Shown here one piece after another: positions 19,024 through 27,655 of a DNA stretch of 64,000 nt; positions within the stretch are counted from its first letter, which is position 1, and every line of letters begins with the position of its first letter. The translations under genes were made by a program, and so were the position numbers. The stretch is taken from contig NZ_LMGA01000001.1 of assembly GCF_001427025.1 (NCBI RefSeq), positions 163 through 64,162 on the forward strand. Reading direction: 5' to 3'. Below the pieces are notes generated by a model. It did not search any database, was not told where the DNA came from, and was given only the letters and a program-made list of their open reading frames with translations. Origin of the DNA: Mesorhizobium sp. Root554 (lineage in GTDB: Bacteria > Pseudomonadota > Alphaproteobacteria > Rhizobiales > Rhizobiaceae).

Positions 19024-19830
19024 ATGGGCATTCGAGCAATCGAGCGCGCGATGAACGTATTGCAGGAACTGAACCTGCAGCCGATCAACACTATCGCGCA
19101 GTTGCACGCCAGGACGAAGCTGCCGAAGCCGACCCTCGTACGAATTCTCAAGACGCTGGAGGAGGCAGGCTATGTGGAGAACGACGCACGGCAGGGTGGA
19201 TACCAGGTCAGCGCGCTGGTCACGTCGCTGAGTTCGGGCTTTCACAAGGGGCCGCTCGTCGTCGAGGCCGGACGCGCCTGGGCGGTGGCGATCACGCGCA
19301 AGCACAAATGGCCGCTGGCGATCGCATTGCCGGACTACGACGGCATGGTGATACGTTTCAGCACCGTGCCGGACAGTTCGATGTCCCCCTTTCACAGCAC
19401 CGTCAACAAGCGCCTGTGCATGCTGACGCGCGGGCTTGGCCTCGCCTATCTCTCGTTCCTCGACAAGGAGGAATTCGGACTGGTCGTCGATATATTGAAG
19501 CGCTCGGACGACCCGGAAAATGCGCTCAGTCACCATCCGGAAGAGTTGAAACGGCTGGTCGACAGGATCCGCGAAGACGGCTATGCGACCCGTTCTTCGA
19601 TGGTCGAGCCGCGCAATTCCAATACGATCGCAGTGCCCATCGTCAGCCATGGCGGCCGCGTTCTGGCGAGCCTCGGGCTGAGCTATTTCAAGTCGGCATT
19701 CGGTTCGGACAAGGAAGCCTGCGACCGCTATGTGCCGATATTGCAGTCGGCGGCTTCGGCCATCTCCGACGATCTGGAGCGTCTTTCCAGCAGCATCGCT
19801 CTCGACGTGAGCGCCGTGACCTCGAACTGA
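19024..19830 (+). CDS. IclR family transcriptional regulator
   Basis: A 268-residue regulator. The N-terminal winged helix (residues 1-65) shows IAQLHARTKLPKPTLVRILK TLEE as helix-turn-helix, followed by the IclR effector domain (about 85-260) with NTIAVPIVSHGGRVLASLGL near its end. IclR proteins sense small acids and aromatic compounds and control catabolic operons. A near-consensus promoter and a perfect inverted repeat lie just upstream. It is the only regulator in this locus, so it is the best candidate to control the catabolic genes at 6782-18907. Confidence 0.9.
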   Translation: MGIRAIERAMNVLQELNLQPINTIAQLHARTKLPKPTLVRILKTLEEAGYVENDARQGGYQVSALVTSLSSGFHKGPLVVEAGRAWAVAITRKHKWPLAIALPDYDGMVIRFSTVPDSSMSPFHSTVNKRLCMLTRGLGLAYLSFLDKEEFGLVVDILKRSDDPENALSHHPEELKRLVDRIREDGYATRSSMVEPRNSNTIAVPIVSHGGRVLASLGLSYFKSAFGSDKEACDRYVPILQSAASAISDDLERLSSSIALDVSAVTSN

Positions 19831-19882
19831 CCGGTTCAAGCCGGTCTTGAGAAATTGCCGCCATTGCGGCGGCAGTCTCCTT

Positions 19883-20143
19883 CTATCGGAACAGCCTCAG
19901 CCAGGGCGCCAGGTGGAAGACGCTCATCAGCAGATACATCGGCGCCATTCCGCCCACCGGCAACACGCCCGGCGCGGCCATGCAGATCATGTCCGTGCCT
20001 GTCATCGCCGTCAGCAGCGCCATGGCGGCGAAGGTCGGCGTCGCCGCGAGGCACAGCCAGTCGGCCATGCCTCGCTTGTCTGAGAGACCCGTCGAAGCCT
20101 GGTGGAGCGATGGGCTGTTCGGCAGGTCGAGATGGACGGACAT
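19883..20143 (-). CDS. Small two-helix membrane protein
   Basis: An 86-residue protein with two hydrophobic segments, about residues 29-47 (LCLAATPTFAAMALLTAMTG) and 56-78, and a short cytoplasmic start. The ATG at 20143 lies 5 bases after the stop of the DUF899 gene, so the two are probably co-transcribed. An in-frame start at 20227 would overlap DUF899 and add an unrelated Arg-rich stretch. I do not recognise a family. Function unknown. Confidence 0.6.
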   Translation of the reverse strand: MSVHLDLPNSPSLHQASTGLSDKRGMADWLCLAATPTFAAMALLTAMTGTDMICMAAPGVLPVGGMAPMYLLMSVFHLAPWLRLFR

Positions 20144-20148
20144 GGCTC

Positions 20149-20934
20149 TCAGCCCCGGCCGTAACTGTCGTGGTGGCGCCACCAGATGCCATTCTCGTTG
20201 CGGCCCTTCGGCGCCCGGTCGAGCCATTGATAGACGCCCCAGATGCTGTCGACGCCGCGCGCGAAGGACGAATAGGTGTGATAGATGACGCCGTCTTCGA
20301 GCACGAAGCCGCTGACGCCCGGCCTGTCGCGCGTGTAGGTGGCGACGTCGGTTCCGGTCATGCCGGCGAGCAGGCCTTCCGGCCCCTCATGGCCTGCCGG
20401 CTGCGCCCTGGTCGACATCGCCTCTAGCATGGGCGGCTCGCGCCGGTAATTGTATTCGATACCGCCGTCGCGCTGCTGCTGTTCGGTGAACCAGACGTTG
20501 AAGTCGGCATTGAAGTCGCTGCCGAAGGATGACGCCCAGTCGAACGTCCAGCCCATGCGCTGCTTGAAGGCCTGAAGTTTGGCCAGCGGCGCCCGCGACA
20601 CCGCCGAGAAGGCGACGTCATGGTTCTCCAGATGGACGGTGACGCCATTGAAGCCGTCGGCGATGGACGAGCAGGACGGGCAGCCGGCGGTATAGTCCGG
20701 CCCGAACATGAAATGATAGACGAGAAGCTGCGAGCGGCCCTTGAAGAGGTCGGCCAGCGAGCGGCTGCCCGCATCGGTGTCGAACCGGTAGTCCTTGTCG
20801 ATCCGCACCCATGGCAATTCCTGCCGTTGCCGGGCCACCTCGTCGCTCCGCCGCGTCAGCTCCTTTTCCGCCTCCAGTAAGTCGATGCGTGCCGCGAGCC
20901 AGTCATGGCGGGTTCCGGTTGTGTGTGTGGTCAT
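20149..20934 (-). CDS. DUF899 family thioredoxin-like protein
   Basis: A 261-residue cytosolic protein of the DUF899 family. It has the domain motif LPWVRIDKDYRFD, then GRSQLLVYHFMFGPDY and a CPSC pair (Cys85, Cys88) in the position of a thioredoxin active site. It also has HDVAFSAVSRAPLAKL and a C-terminal DGVIYHTYSSFARG segment, all typical of the family. Biochemical role is not established. The thioredoxin-like fold suggests thiol or peroxide chemistry. It is followed by the small membrane-protein gene. Confidence 0.85.
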   Translation of the reverse strand: MTTHTTGTRHDWLAARIDLLEAEKELTRRSDEVARQRQELPWVRIDKDYRFDTDAGSRSLADLFKGRSQLLVYHFMFGPDYTAGCPSCSSIADGFNGVTVHLENHDVAFSAVSRAPLAKLQAFKQRMGWTFDWASSFGSDFNADFNVWFTEQQQRDGGIEYNYRREPPMLEAMSTRAQPAGHEGPEGLLAGMTGTDVATYTRDRPGVSGFVLEDGVIYHTYSSFARGVDSIWGVYQWLDRAPKGRNENGIWWRHHDSYGRG

Positions 20935-21052
20935 CGTTCCAGTCCTTCTGTTTCAGCGCGGCCGTTCGGAAAACGGCTTGCTGGTTGGTCGTCATGAACT
21001 ACCTTAGGGACCGGCTCAGGAGGGTGAGAGTGACAAGTGTGACGCGATTCAG

Positions 21053-22273
21053 ATGGACTCGCTGATCACCGCCGCGGCGCGGGCGCTGGCGGCGGGCGAT
21101 CCCATCGGTGCGCTCAAGCGCGTCGCCCTGCGCGGCGATGCCCCGGCGCTGGCGCTGCGCGGCATCGCCATGGCCCAGCTCGGCGATCTCGAACGCGCAA
21201 AATTCCTGCTGAAGAGCGCTGGACGTGCATTCGGCCCCCGGGAAGCGCTGGCGCGGGCGCGCTGCGTGGTCGCGGAGGCAGAAATCGCGCTCGTCTCGCG
21301 CGATCTCGGCTGGCCGGCCAGGGCGCTGGATGCGGCGCGGGCGACGCTGGAAGCGCATGGCGAGCATGTGAACGCCGCGCACGCGCGCAATCTGGAAGTG
21401 CGGCGGCTGCTGCTGGTCGGCCGCCTCGACGAGGCGGAGGACGTACTTGCCAGGTTCGGCGGCACGGCGCTGCCGCCAGCCGTCACGACGGCGCGCGAAC
21501 TCGCCGTTGCCGGCATCGCCATGCGGCGGCTGCGCACCGCGGCGGCGCGCGAGGCGCTGGACCGGGCTATGGAAGCCGCTCGCGCCGCGAACATCCAGCC
21601 ACTCACGGCGGAGGTCGAACACGCGTTCGCTATCTTGCGGGCTCCCGCCGCGCGGTTGATCGAAGGCGGCGCAGGTCGCGTGCTCCTGCTCGACGATGTC
21701 GAGGCGCTTTTCGCTTCGGACACGCTGGTCGTCGATGCCTGCCGCAATGTGGTGCGCGGCGCGGACCGTGTCGTCTCGCTGGCGACGCGGCCGGTGCTGT
21801 TCGCGCTGGCGCGCGCGCTGGCCGAGGCATGGCCGGCGGATGTCTCGCGCAGCCTGCTGGTCGCACGCGGTTTCGGCGGCAGGGAAGCCGATGAATCGCA
21901 TCGCGCCCGCCTGCGGGTGGAGATCGGCCGGCTGCGCGCCGAACTGAAGGGACTGGCGGACATCAAGGCGACGAAGCGCGGCTTTGCCTTGGTCCTACGC
22001 AGCAAGGCCGCCGTCGCGGTGCTGGCGCCGCCGGTGGAGGACCAGAACGCCTCGGTCCTCGCCTTGCTGGCCGATGGCGAGGCGTGGTCGAGCTCGGCTC
22101 TGTCGATCGCGTTGGGGACCAGCCCGCGTACCGTACAACGGGCGCTCGAGCAGCTTTCGGTTGCGGGCAAGGTGCAGTTTTTCGGCCGGGGCCGCGCGCG
22201 CCGGTGGATCGCGCCCTCGGTGCCGGGTTTCCCGACAACCTTGTTACTCCCGGGTCCGCTGCCGAGCGACTAG
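21053..22273 (+). CDS. Helical-repeat protein with C-terminal winged helix, probable regulator
   Basis: A 406-residue Ala/Arg/Leu-rich protein. Residues 1-190 form TPR-like helical hairpins (AARALAAGDPIGALKRVALRG, GRLDEAEDVLARF, AAREALDRAMEAARAAN). A middle segment looks like a second small winged helix (VEIGRLRAELKGLADIKATK, then a basic strand). The C-terminal 75 residues contain a helix-turn-helix (SSSALSIALGTSPRTVQRALEQL) and a basic wing (GKVQFFGRGRARRW). It is probably a transcription factor sensing through the repeats. The target is unknown. The beta-propeller gene 27 bases downstream is a likely partner in an operon. Confidence 0.7.
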   Translation: MDSLITAAARALAAGDPIGALKRVALRGDAPALALRGIAMAQLGDLERAKFLLKSAGRAFGPREALARARCVVAEAEIALVSRDLGWPARALDAARATLEAHGEHVNAAHARNLEVRRLLLVGRLDEAEDVLARFGGTALPPAVTTARELAVAGIAMRRLRTAAAREALDRAMEAARAANIQPLTAEVEHAFAILRAPAARLIEGGAGRVLLLDDVEALFASDTLVVDACRNVVRGADRVVSLATRPVLFALARALAEAWPADVSRSLLVARGFGGREADESHRARLRVEIGRLRAELKGLADIKATKRGFALVLRSKAAVAVLAPPVEDQNASVLALLADGEAWSSSALSIALGTSPRTVQRALEQLSVAGKVQFFGRGRARRWIAPSVPGFPTTLLLPGPLPSD

Positions 22274-22300
22274 TCTGGGTTCAGCAAAGGAGATGAGACG

Positions 22301-22975
22301 ATGGACAGATCGCAGGCCCAGATCATTGACGAATATGGACCATTCGCCGGAGCCGATGTCGGCGGTGTCACCTATGACGGCCGGCATGTCTGGTTCGCTT
22401 CGGGCGACAGGCTGAACGCGCTCGACCCCGCGACCGGCAAGACGGTGCGCACGGTGGATGTCGCCGCTCATGCCGGCACGGCATTCGACGGCAAGCACCT
22501 TTTCCAGATTACCGAGGATCGTATCCACAAGATCGACCCGGCCACCGGCCGCATCCTGGCGACGATCCCGGCGCCGGGCGGCGGCGATTCCGGCCTGGCA
22601 TGGGCCGAGGGCTCGCTCTGGGTCGGTCAGTATCGCGACCGGAAAATCCACCAGATCGATCCCGACACCGGCAAGATCATCCGCACGATCGAGTCCAACC
22701 GCTTCGTCACCGGCGTGACCTGGGTGGACGGCGAGTTGTGGCACGGCACCTGGGAAGGCGATGAGAGCGAATTGCGCCGCATCGACCCGCAGACGGGCGA
22801 GGTGCTGGATGAACTCGACATGCCGGCCGGCATGGGGATATCCGGTCTCGAATCGGACGGCGGCGACCGCTTCTTCGCCGGAGGCGGAAAAAGCGGCCGC
22901 GTGCGGGTCATACGCCGCCCGGTACGGGCCGGCGCCATTGGCAAAGGTGTACGAACTTCCACCGGCGCTGCTTGA
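22301..22975 (+). CDS. Beta-propeller protein (glutamine cyclotransferase/PQQ-like repeats)
   Basis: A 224-residue protein made of about five repeats of roughly 40 residues, each with a strand pair around IDPATG or IDPDTG turns (LNALDPATGKTVRT, IHKIDPATGRILAT, IHQIDPDTGKIIRT, LRRIDPQTGEVLDE). There is no signal peptide, so it is probably cytoplasmic. The repeats resemble glutaminyl cyclotransferase-like and Vgb-like propellers. No catalytic residues can be assigned. It follows the winged-helix regulator gene by 27 bases and ends at a strong terminator. Confidence 0.75.
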   Translation: MDRSQAQIIDEYGPFAGADVGGVTYDGRHVWFASGDRLNALDPATGKTVRTVDVAAHAGTAFDGKHLFQITEDRIHKIDPATGRILATIPAPGGGDSGLAWAEGSLWVGQYRDRKIHQIDPDTGKIIRTIESNRFVTGVTWVDGELWHGTWEGDESELRRIDPQTGEVLDELDMPAGMGISGLESDGGDRFFAGGGKSGRVRVIRRPVRAGAIGKGVRTSTGAA

Positions 22976-22987
22976 TACGGAAGATCC

Positions 22988-23017
22988 AACCGTTCGGCCC
23001 GCTTTGGCCGAACGGTT
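22988..23017. terminator. Bidirectional intrinsic terminator
   Basis: Perfect 12-base-pair stem AACCGTTCGGCC/GGCCGAACGGTT around a six-base loop, followed by TTTT on the plus strand. It lies between the converging beta-propeller and DenD-like genes. Confidence 0.85.
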
Positions 23018-23033
23018 TTGACCTCCGAGCCTT

Positions 23034-24011
23034 TCAGCTTTGCCGGGAGCCTTCGAGTTCATCCTCCATGTGAGCCCGGATGATCTCGTCGAAGCTGGTT
23101 TCGGCCTTGAAGCCGAGTTCCATCGCGCGCGTGGCGGCAAAGCGGGTCGGCCAGTTGCGTACGATCGCCCAGATCGTGTCGTCCGGTTCCTCTCGGATCA
23201 GCTTGACGGCATCCTCCCCTGCAATGCGCCGCAGCGCCTCGATCTGTTCGCCGACGCTGACGCCGACGCCCGGCATGGTCAGGTTGCGGCGCGGGCCGAC
23301 CGTGGCGCCGTCGAGCCCGGCGGCGTGAATCAGGAACCCGATGGCCGAGCGCGGGCTGGCGTGGGTGTGCACCACCGAGCGCGGCACCGGCAGCGCGGCT
23401 TCCATCCCGGCCAGCGGTTCGCGGATGAAGCCGGAGAAGAAACCGGACGCCGCCTTGTTCGGCTTGCCGGGCCGCACGCAGATCGTCGGCAGGCGGATGC
23501 CGATGCCATCAAAGAAGCCCTTGCGCGTGTAATCGGCCAGCAGCGCCTCGCTCATCATCTTCTGCACCCCGTAGGAGGTGAGTGGCGTCAGGTGGAAATC
23601 GTCGGGAATGATGTCGGGGAAAGGCGCGCCGAACACGGCGATGGACGAGGTGAACACGACGCGCGGCTGGATGCCGGCCCTGCGGATCGCTTCGAACAGG
23701 GCGCGGGTGCCGTCGAGATTGACCCTGTAGCCGAGGTCGAAATTGGCTTCCGCCTCGCCCGAGACCACGCCGGCAAGATGGAAGACGACGTCGGGCCGAG
23801 TTGCGACCAGCGCATCGGTGGTTTCCACCTTCGCCAGATCGCCTGTGGAGGCTGTCACCTCAAAAGCGCCGGAATGCGGCACCGCCGGCGGCACGATGTC
23901 CTGCAGGATGAGCGCCGAGATCGGCTTGCCCGCCAATTTGCCGTCCCGCAGCAGCCTTTGCGTCAGCTTGCGGCCGATCATGCCGGCTGCGCCGGTGATG
24001 AGAATGCGCAT
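23034..24011 (-). CDS. denD: D-erythronate dehydrogenase-like NAD-dependent oxidoreductase
   Basis: A 325-residue extended SDR/epimerase-like protein. It has the NAD motif TGAAGMIG at residues 6-13, the active-site Ser in FTSSIAVFGA, and Tyr-x3-Lys in SYGVQKMM. Overall it matches the DenD group, which oxidises D-erythronate (or a similar aldonate) to the 2-keto acid. The kinase and decarboxylase partners of the known D-erythronate pathway are not in this window. The substrate may therefore differ, and the symbol reflects family resemblance only. It is the last gene of a three-gene minus-strand set with an SDR and an amidohydrolase. Confidence 0.8.
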   Translation of the reverse strand: MRILITGAAGMIGRKLTQRLLRDGKLAGKPISALILQDIVPPAVPHSGAFEVTASTGDLAKVETTDALVATRPDVVFHLAGVVSGEAEANFDLGYRVNLDGTRALFEAIRRAGIQPRVVFTSSIAVFGAPFPDIIPDDFHLTPLTSYGVQKMMSEALLADYTRKGFFDGIGIRLPTICVRPGKPNKAASGFFSGFIREPLAGMEAALPVPRSVVHTHASPRSAIGFLIHAAGLDGATVGPRRNLTMPGVGVSVGEQIEALRRIAGEDAVKLIREEPDDTIWAIVRNWPTRFAATRAMELGFKAETSFDEIIRAHMEDELEGSRQS

Positions 24012-24020
24012 GGTCCCTCC

Positions 24021-24779
24021 TCAGCCTCGTCCGACCAGCGGCATCTTGGTGGCCATGATCGTGACGAACGGCACATTGGCCGCGAGCGGCAGGCCAGCCA
24101 TGTAGAGCACCGTCTCGGCGACGTGCTTGACGTCCATGACCGGCTCGGCGGCGATCGTGCCGTTGGCCTGCGGAACCCCCTTGGTCATCGGCATCGCCAT
24201 TTCGGTCAGCGCATTGCCGATGTCGACCTGTCCGCAGGCGATGTCGAAGGGGCGTCCGTCGAGCGACAGGGTTTTCGTCAGTCCGGTGATGGCGTGCTTG
24301 GTCGCGGTATAGGCCGCTGAGCCCGGCCGGGGCGCCTGCGCCGAAACCGAGCCGTTGTTGATGATGCGCCCGCCCATCGGCTTTTGTGCGCGCATCGTTC
24401 GGAACGCCGCGCGGGCGCACAGGAACGAGCCGGTGAGATTGACCGCGACGATGTCGTTCCACGCCTCGACCGAAATCTCGTCGATGGTGGTTGATTTCAG
24501 GCTGCGGCCGGCATTGTTGAACAACAGATCCACGCGGCCGAATTCACGCACCGTGCGTTCGAACAGGGCATCGACGGCGGCGGGATCGGTGACGTCGCAG
24601 GCGATGGCGACGGCGCGCCCGGCGGCCCCCCTGCTTTCGGCGACGGCGGCGTCCAGCACGTCCTGGCGCCGGCCGCAGAACACCGTGTTCCATCCCGCTT
24701 TGGCGAGCGCGGCGGCAACCGCCTTGCCGACGCCGGTTCCGGCTCCCGTCACGATTGCGGTCTGTGCTGGTCTGGTCAT
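24021..24779 (-). CDS. SDR family oxidoreductase
   Basis: A 252-residue classical SDR. It has TGAGTGVG near residue 11, NNAG in LLFNNAGRS, Ser in NNGSVSAQ, and the Y-x3-K pair in [11 protein letters not shown]. The substrate is not known. I chose the ATG at 24779 because the family start falls here, and an earlier in-frame codon at 24890 would run antisense into the next gene. It lies 9 bases before the DenD-like gene and 10 bases after the amidohydrolase gene, so all three are one operon, probably for a sugar acid or lactone. Confidence 0.88.
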   Translation of the reverse strand: MTRPAQTAIVTGAGTGVGKAVAAALAKAGWNTVFCGRRQDVLDAAVAESRGAAGRAVAIACDVTDPAAVDALFERTVREFGRVDLLFNNAGRSLKSTTIDEISVEAWNDIVAVNLTGSFLCARAAFRTMRAQKPMGGRIINNGSVSAQAPRPGSAAYTATKHAITGLTKTLSLDGRPFDIACGQVDIGNALTEMAMPMTKGVPQANGTIAAEPVMDVKHVAETVLYMAGLPLAANVPFVTIMATKMPLVGRG

Positions 24780-24789
24780 TTCGGCCTCG

Positions 24790-25614
24790 TCAAATCCGGT
24801 AGAAGCGTTGTGCGTTGGTGGCGAAAATCCGTGGGTCGCCGCGCATATGCTGCGGCAGCGCAAGCATCGCGGCGGCAAGCACGTCGCCATACTCGCCGGC
24901 CAGCCGGCACACCGGCCAGTCGCTGCCGAACATCAGCCGGTCCGGGCCGAAGCAATTCGCGACGTGCTGCACGAAAGGTTCGATATCCGAAACGCGCCAG
25001 TGGGCGGGGTCGGCCTCGGTGATCATGCCGGAAATCTTGCAATGCACGCCTTCGAACGCGGCGACGCGGGCGATGCCGTCGCGCCATGGGTCCAACTGCT
25101 CCGCCGCGATCGGCGGCTTGGAGATGTGGTCGATCACCGCGCGCAGGCCGGGCACCTTTTCGAGCGCGGTGGCGACATGGTCCAGATGGCGTGGGAAGGT
25201 GAGGAAGTCGAATGCGATGCCGCTTTCGGCGATCTGTTCCAGGCTGCGCAGCACGGCAGGCCTCAATATCCATGCGTCATCGTCGAGATCCTGCAGCATG
25301 GGGCGAAGGCCGACGAATTTCGGCTTGCGGCTGTAGCTTGCCAACTGCGCGGCGAAATCCTCGCTCTCCATGTCGAGCCAACCGACCACGCCGGCGATGA
25401 AGTCCGTTTCGGCGGCCAGCTGCAGCAGGAAGTCGGTCTCCGCGCGGGTCGGCGCGGCCTGCACGACAATGGTTTTCGCGATGCCGAACCGCTTGAGCAG
25501 CGGCTCCAGATCGGCCGGAAGATAGTCGCGCAGCAAAACGTCCGGCGCGCCGGTCATCCAGCCATAGTCGCCCCGCTCGGGGCGCCAGAGATGGTGGTGG
25601 GCATCGATGATCAT
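24790..25614 (-). CDS. Amidohydrolase family protein (sugar-lactonase/PDC-lactonase type)
   Basis: A 274-residue TIM-barrel amidohydrolase of the amidohydrolase_2 type. It opens with IIDAHHHLW (H-x-H) and later shows [11 protein letters not shown] and FGSDWPVC, the metal-binding His and Asp signatures. Close relatives are 2-pyrone-4,6-dicarboxylate lactonase and L-fucono/rhamnono-lactonase. The operon partners, a DenD-like and an SDR dehydrogenase, favour a sugar-lactone hydrolase: a dehydrogenase makes a lactone, this enzyme opens it, and DenD oxidises the acid. That pathway is inference. Confidence 0.85.
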   Translation of the reverse strand: MIIDAHHHLWRPERGDYGWMTGAPDVLLRDYLPADLEPLLKRFGIAKTIVVQAAPTRAETDFLLQLAAETDFIAGVVGWLDMESEDFAAQLASYSRKPKFVGLRPMLQDLDDDAWILRPAVLRSLEQIAESGIAFDFLTFPRHLDHVATALEKVPGLRAVIDHISKPPIAAEQLDPWRDGIARVAAFEGVHCKISGMITEADPAHWRVSDIEPFVQHVANCFGPDRLMFGSDWPVCRLAGEYGDVLAAAMLALPQHMRGDPRIFATNAQRFYRI

Positions 25615-25656
25615 GGTTCCCTCTGTTTTCCCTGCTGGCGTGTCGTCCCGGCGCCC

Positions 25657-27405
25657 TCAGTAGCCTGCCGCCAGCCCGGAGGCCGCCCGGCTGTCGATTG
25701 CACCATTGTAGCGTGCGCCGCCGCCGGCCTCCGCCTCTGCGAGGCTTTCGCCGCCCACCAATATGCCGGCCGCCTGGCCCCATGTCGGCGATTTGGTGCT
25801 GACTTCGATTTTATACCCCATCCCGGTCAGCAGCCGCGCCGTATCGGGCGAGAGCGCATAGGGTTCGGCATAGACGGTATCGGGAAGCCATTGATGGTGG
25901 ATACGCGGCGCGTCGACCGCCTCCTGAATGTCCATGCCGTGGTCGATGACGTTGAGGATCGCTTCCAGCGTTATGGTGATGATGCGCGGCCCGCCCGGGC
26001 TGCCGATGACCATGAACGGCTTGCCGTCCTTGGCGACGATTGTCGGGCTCATCGAGGAGAGCGGCGTCTTCTTCGGCTCGATCGCATTGGCTTCGCCTTG
26101 CACCAGCCCGTAGAGATTGGGCTCGCCCGGCTTCGAGGTGAAATCGTCCATTTCGTTGTTGAGCAGGATACCGGTGCCTTCTGCGACGACACCGGCCCCA
26201 TAGGAACCGTTCAGCGTGTAGGTCACCGCGACGGCGGTGCCTTCATCGTCGATGATGGAGTAGTGCGTGGTCTCGGTGCTTTCGCCGAGGCCCTTCGGCA
26301 TCAATTCCTTCGATACGCCGGCACGGTAAGGATCGATCTTGGCGCGAATCCCGGCGGCATAATCCTTGTCGAGCAGCTTCGACACTGGATTTTCGACGAA
26401 ATCGGGATCGCCCAATGCGGAATTGCGATCGATATAGGCATGCCGCATCGCTTCGATCATCAGGTGTGCGGTCTCTGCGGATGCCGGCCCGAGATAGGAG
26501 AGCGGATAAGCCTCCAATATGTTGAGAATTTCGCAGATGATGATGCCGCCGGAACTTGGCGGCGGCGAAGACACGATCTGGTAGCCTCGGTAGGAGCATT
26601 CCACCGGCTTCATTTCACGCACTGCATAGCCTTCGAAATCGGCCTTCGCCAACACGCCACCCTTGGCTTGGCTTGCCCTGACGATGGCGTCCGCCGCCGC
26701 GCCCTTGTAGAAGCCGTCGGCCCCCTTATCTTCGATTGCCATCAGCGAGGCCGCGAGGTCTTCTTGCACCAGCCGGTCGCCGGCCGCGAAAGGCTTGCCA
26801 TCGGATTTGGTGAAAATGGCCTTGGCGGCCGGGTCCTTGTCGAGACGTTTGGCAGCGGCATTCAGCGACGACGCATCGTAATCGGTCAGTTCGAAGCCGT
26901 CGCGGGCGAGCCGCAGCGCCGGCTCGATCAGATCATTGCGCGAAAGTTTGCCATACTTCTCGCGCGCATATTCGAAACCGGCGACCGAACCGGGTATGCC
27001 GATGGCCAGATAGCCGTCGAGGCTTGCGCCTTTGACGATCTTCCCGTCCTTGTCGAGATACATGGTCTTGGTGGCGGCCAGCGGCGCGCGTTCGCGGAAA
27101 TCGATAAAGGTGGATTTGCCGTGCGCGAACCGCACGGTCATGAACCCGCCGCCGCCGATATTGCCGGCCTGCGGATAGGCGACCGCAAGGGCGTAGCCGA
27201 CCGCGACGGCTGCATCCACGGCGTTTCCGCCTTTCTTCAGGGCTTCGACGCCGATCTCGCTGGCGAGATGATGGGCGGTCACCACCATGCCATGCTCGGC
27301 CTTGACCGGCGCTGGCGACGCGGCGAAGGAGGGAGCCTGTACGACGGCTACGCCCAAGGTCAGCGCCAGCACGGCCGCGGCGCGCAGCTTCCAACGATGT
27401 TCCAT
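25657..27405 (-). CDS. ggt: Gamma-glutamyltransferase
   Basis: A 582-residue periplasmic precursor. It transfers or hydrolyses the gamma-glutamyl group of glutathione and related peptides. The signal peptide (AVLALTLGVAVVQAPSFAAS) is followed by the large-subunit segment GMVVTAHHLASEIGVEALKK. The autoprocessing site is TTHYSIIDDEGTAVAVTYT, whose Thr after GESTET becomes the N-terminal nucleophile of the small subunit. A later GSPGGPRI is typical. I prefer the ATG at 27405 since it starts the signal peptide directly, while an in-frame start at 27453 adds 16 residues. It is a single gene, divergent from deoC. Confidence 0.93.
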   Translation of the reverse strand: MEHRWKLRAAAVLALTLGVAVVQAPSFAASPAPVKAEHGMVVTAHHLASEIGVEALKKGGNAVDAAVAVGYALAVAYPQAGNIGGGGFMTVRFAHGKSTFIDFRERAPLAATKTMYLDKDGKIVKGASLDGYLAIGIPGSVAGFEYAREKYGKLSRNDLIEPALRLARDGFELTDYDASSLNAAAKRLDKDPAAKAIFTKSDGKPFAAGDRLVQEDLAASLMAIEDKGADGFYKGAAADAIVRASQAKGGVLAKADFEGYAVREMKPVECSYRGYQIVSSPPPSSGGIIICEILNILEAYPLSYLGPASAETAHLMIEAMRHAYIDRNSALGDPDFVENPVSKLLDKDYAAGIRAKIDPYRAGVSKELMPKGLGESTETTHYSIIDDEGTAVAVTYTLNGSYGAGVVAEGTGILLNNEMDDFTSKPGEPNLYGLVQGEANAIEPKKTPLSSMSPTIVAKDGKPFMVIGSPGGPRIITITLEAILNVIDHGMDIQEAVDAPRIHHQWLPDTVYAEPYALSPDTARLLTGMGYKIEVSTKSPTWGQAAGILVGGESLAEAEAGGGARYNGAIDSRAASGLAAGY

Positions 27406-27655
27406 GTTGCTCTCCCGCTGAAATGCCCGGCTGCCGAAGCTCCGGATAGGCAAACTGCCTCCTGCCGATTGAGGATCGTAGAGCCCGCGGGACCAAATGC
27501 AACACGGCTTTGCTGGTCCAGCCTCTCTGAAACGCTGCGCGATGCGGCCACAATGCTCACAATGCTATAGGGTCAGCCGGCCAAGAACGTTATACTGCGG
27601 TGCATGATGCCCGCATGCAGCCGGGCGCGGGCAGTTTGCGTAAGGAGGCCGAGCG

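Noticed and set aside
24355..27570. A 1071-codon open frame on the plus strand
   Set aside because: It is antisense to the SDR, amidohydrolase and ggt genes, all with strong family motifs. Its translation is His/Arg/Gly-rich with no known domain, the usual shadow of GC-rich codon bias.
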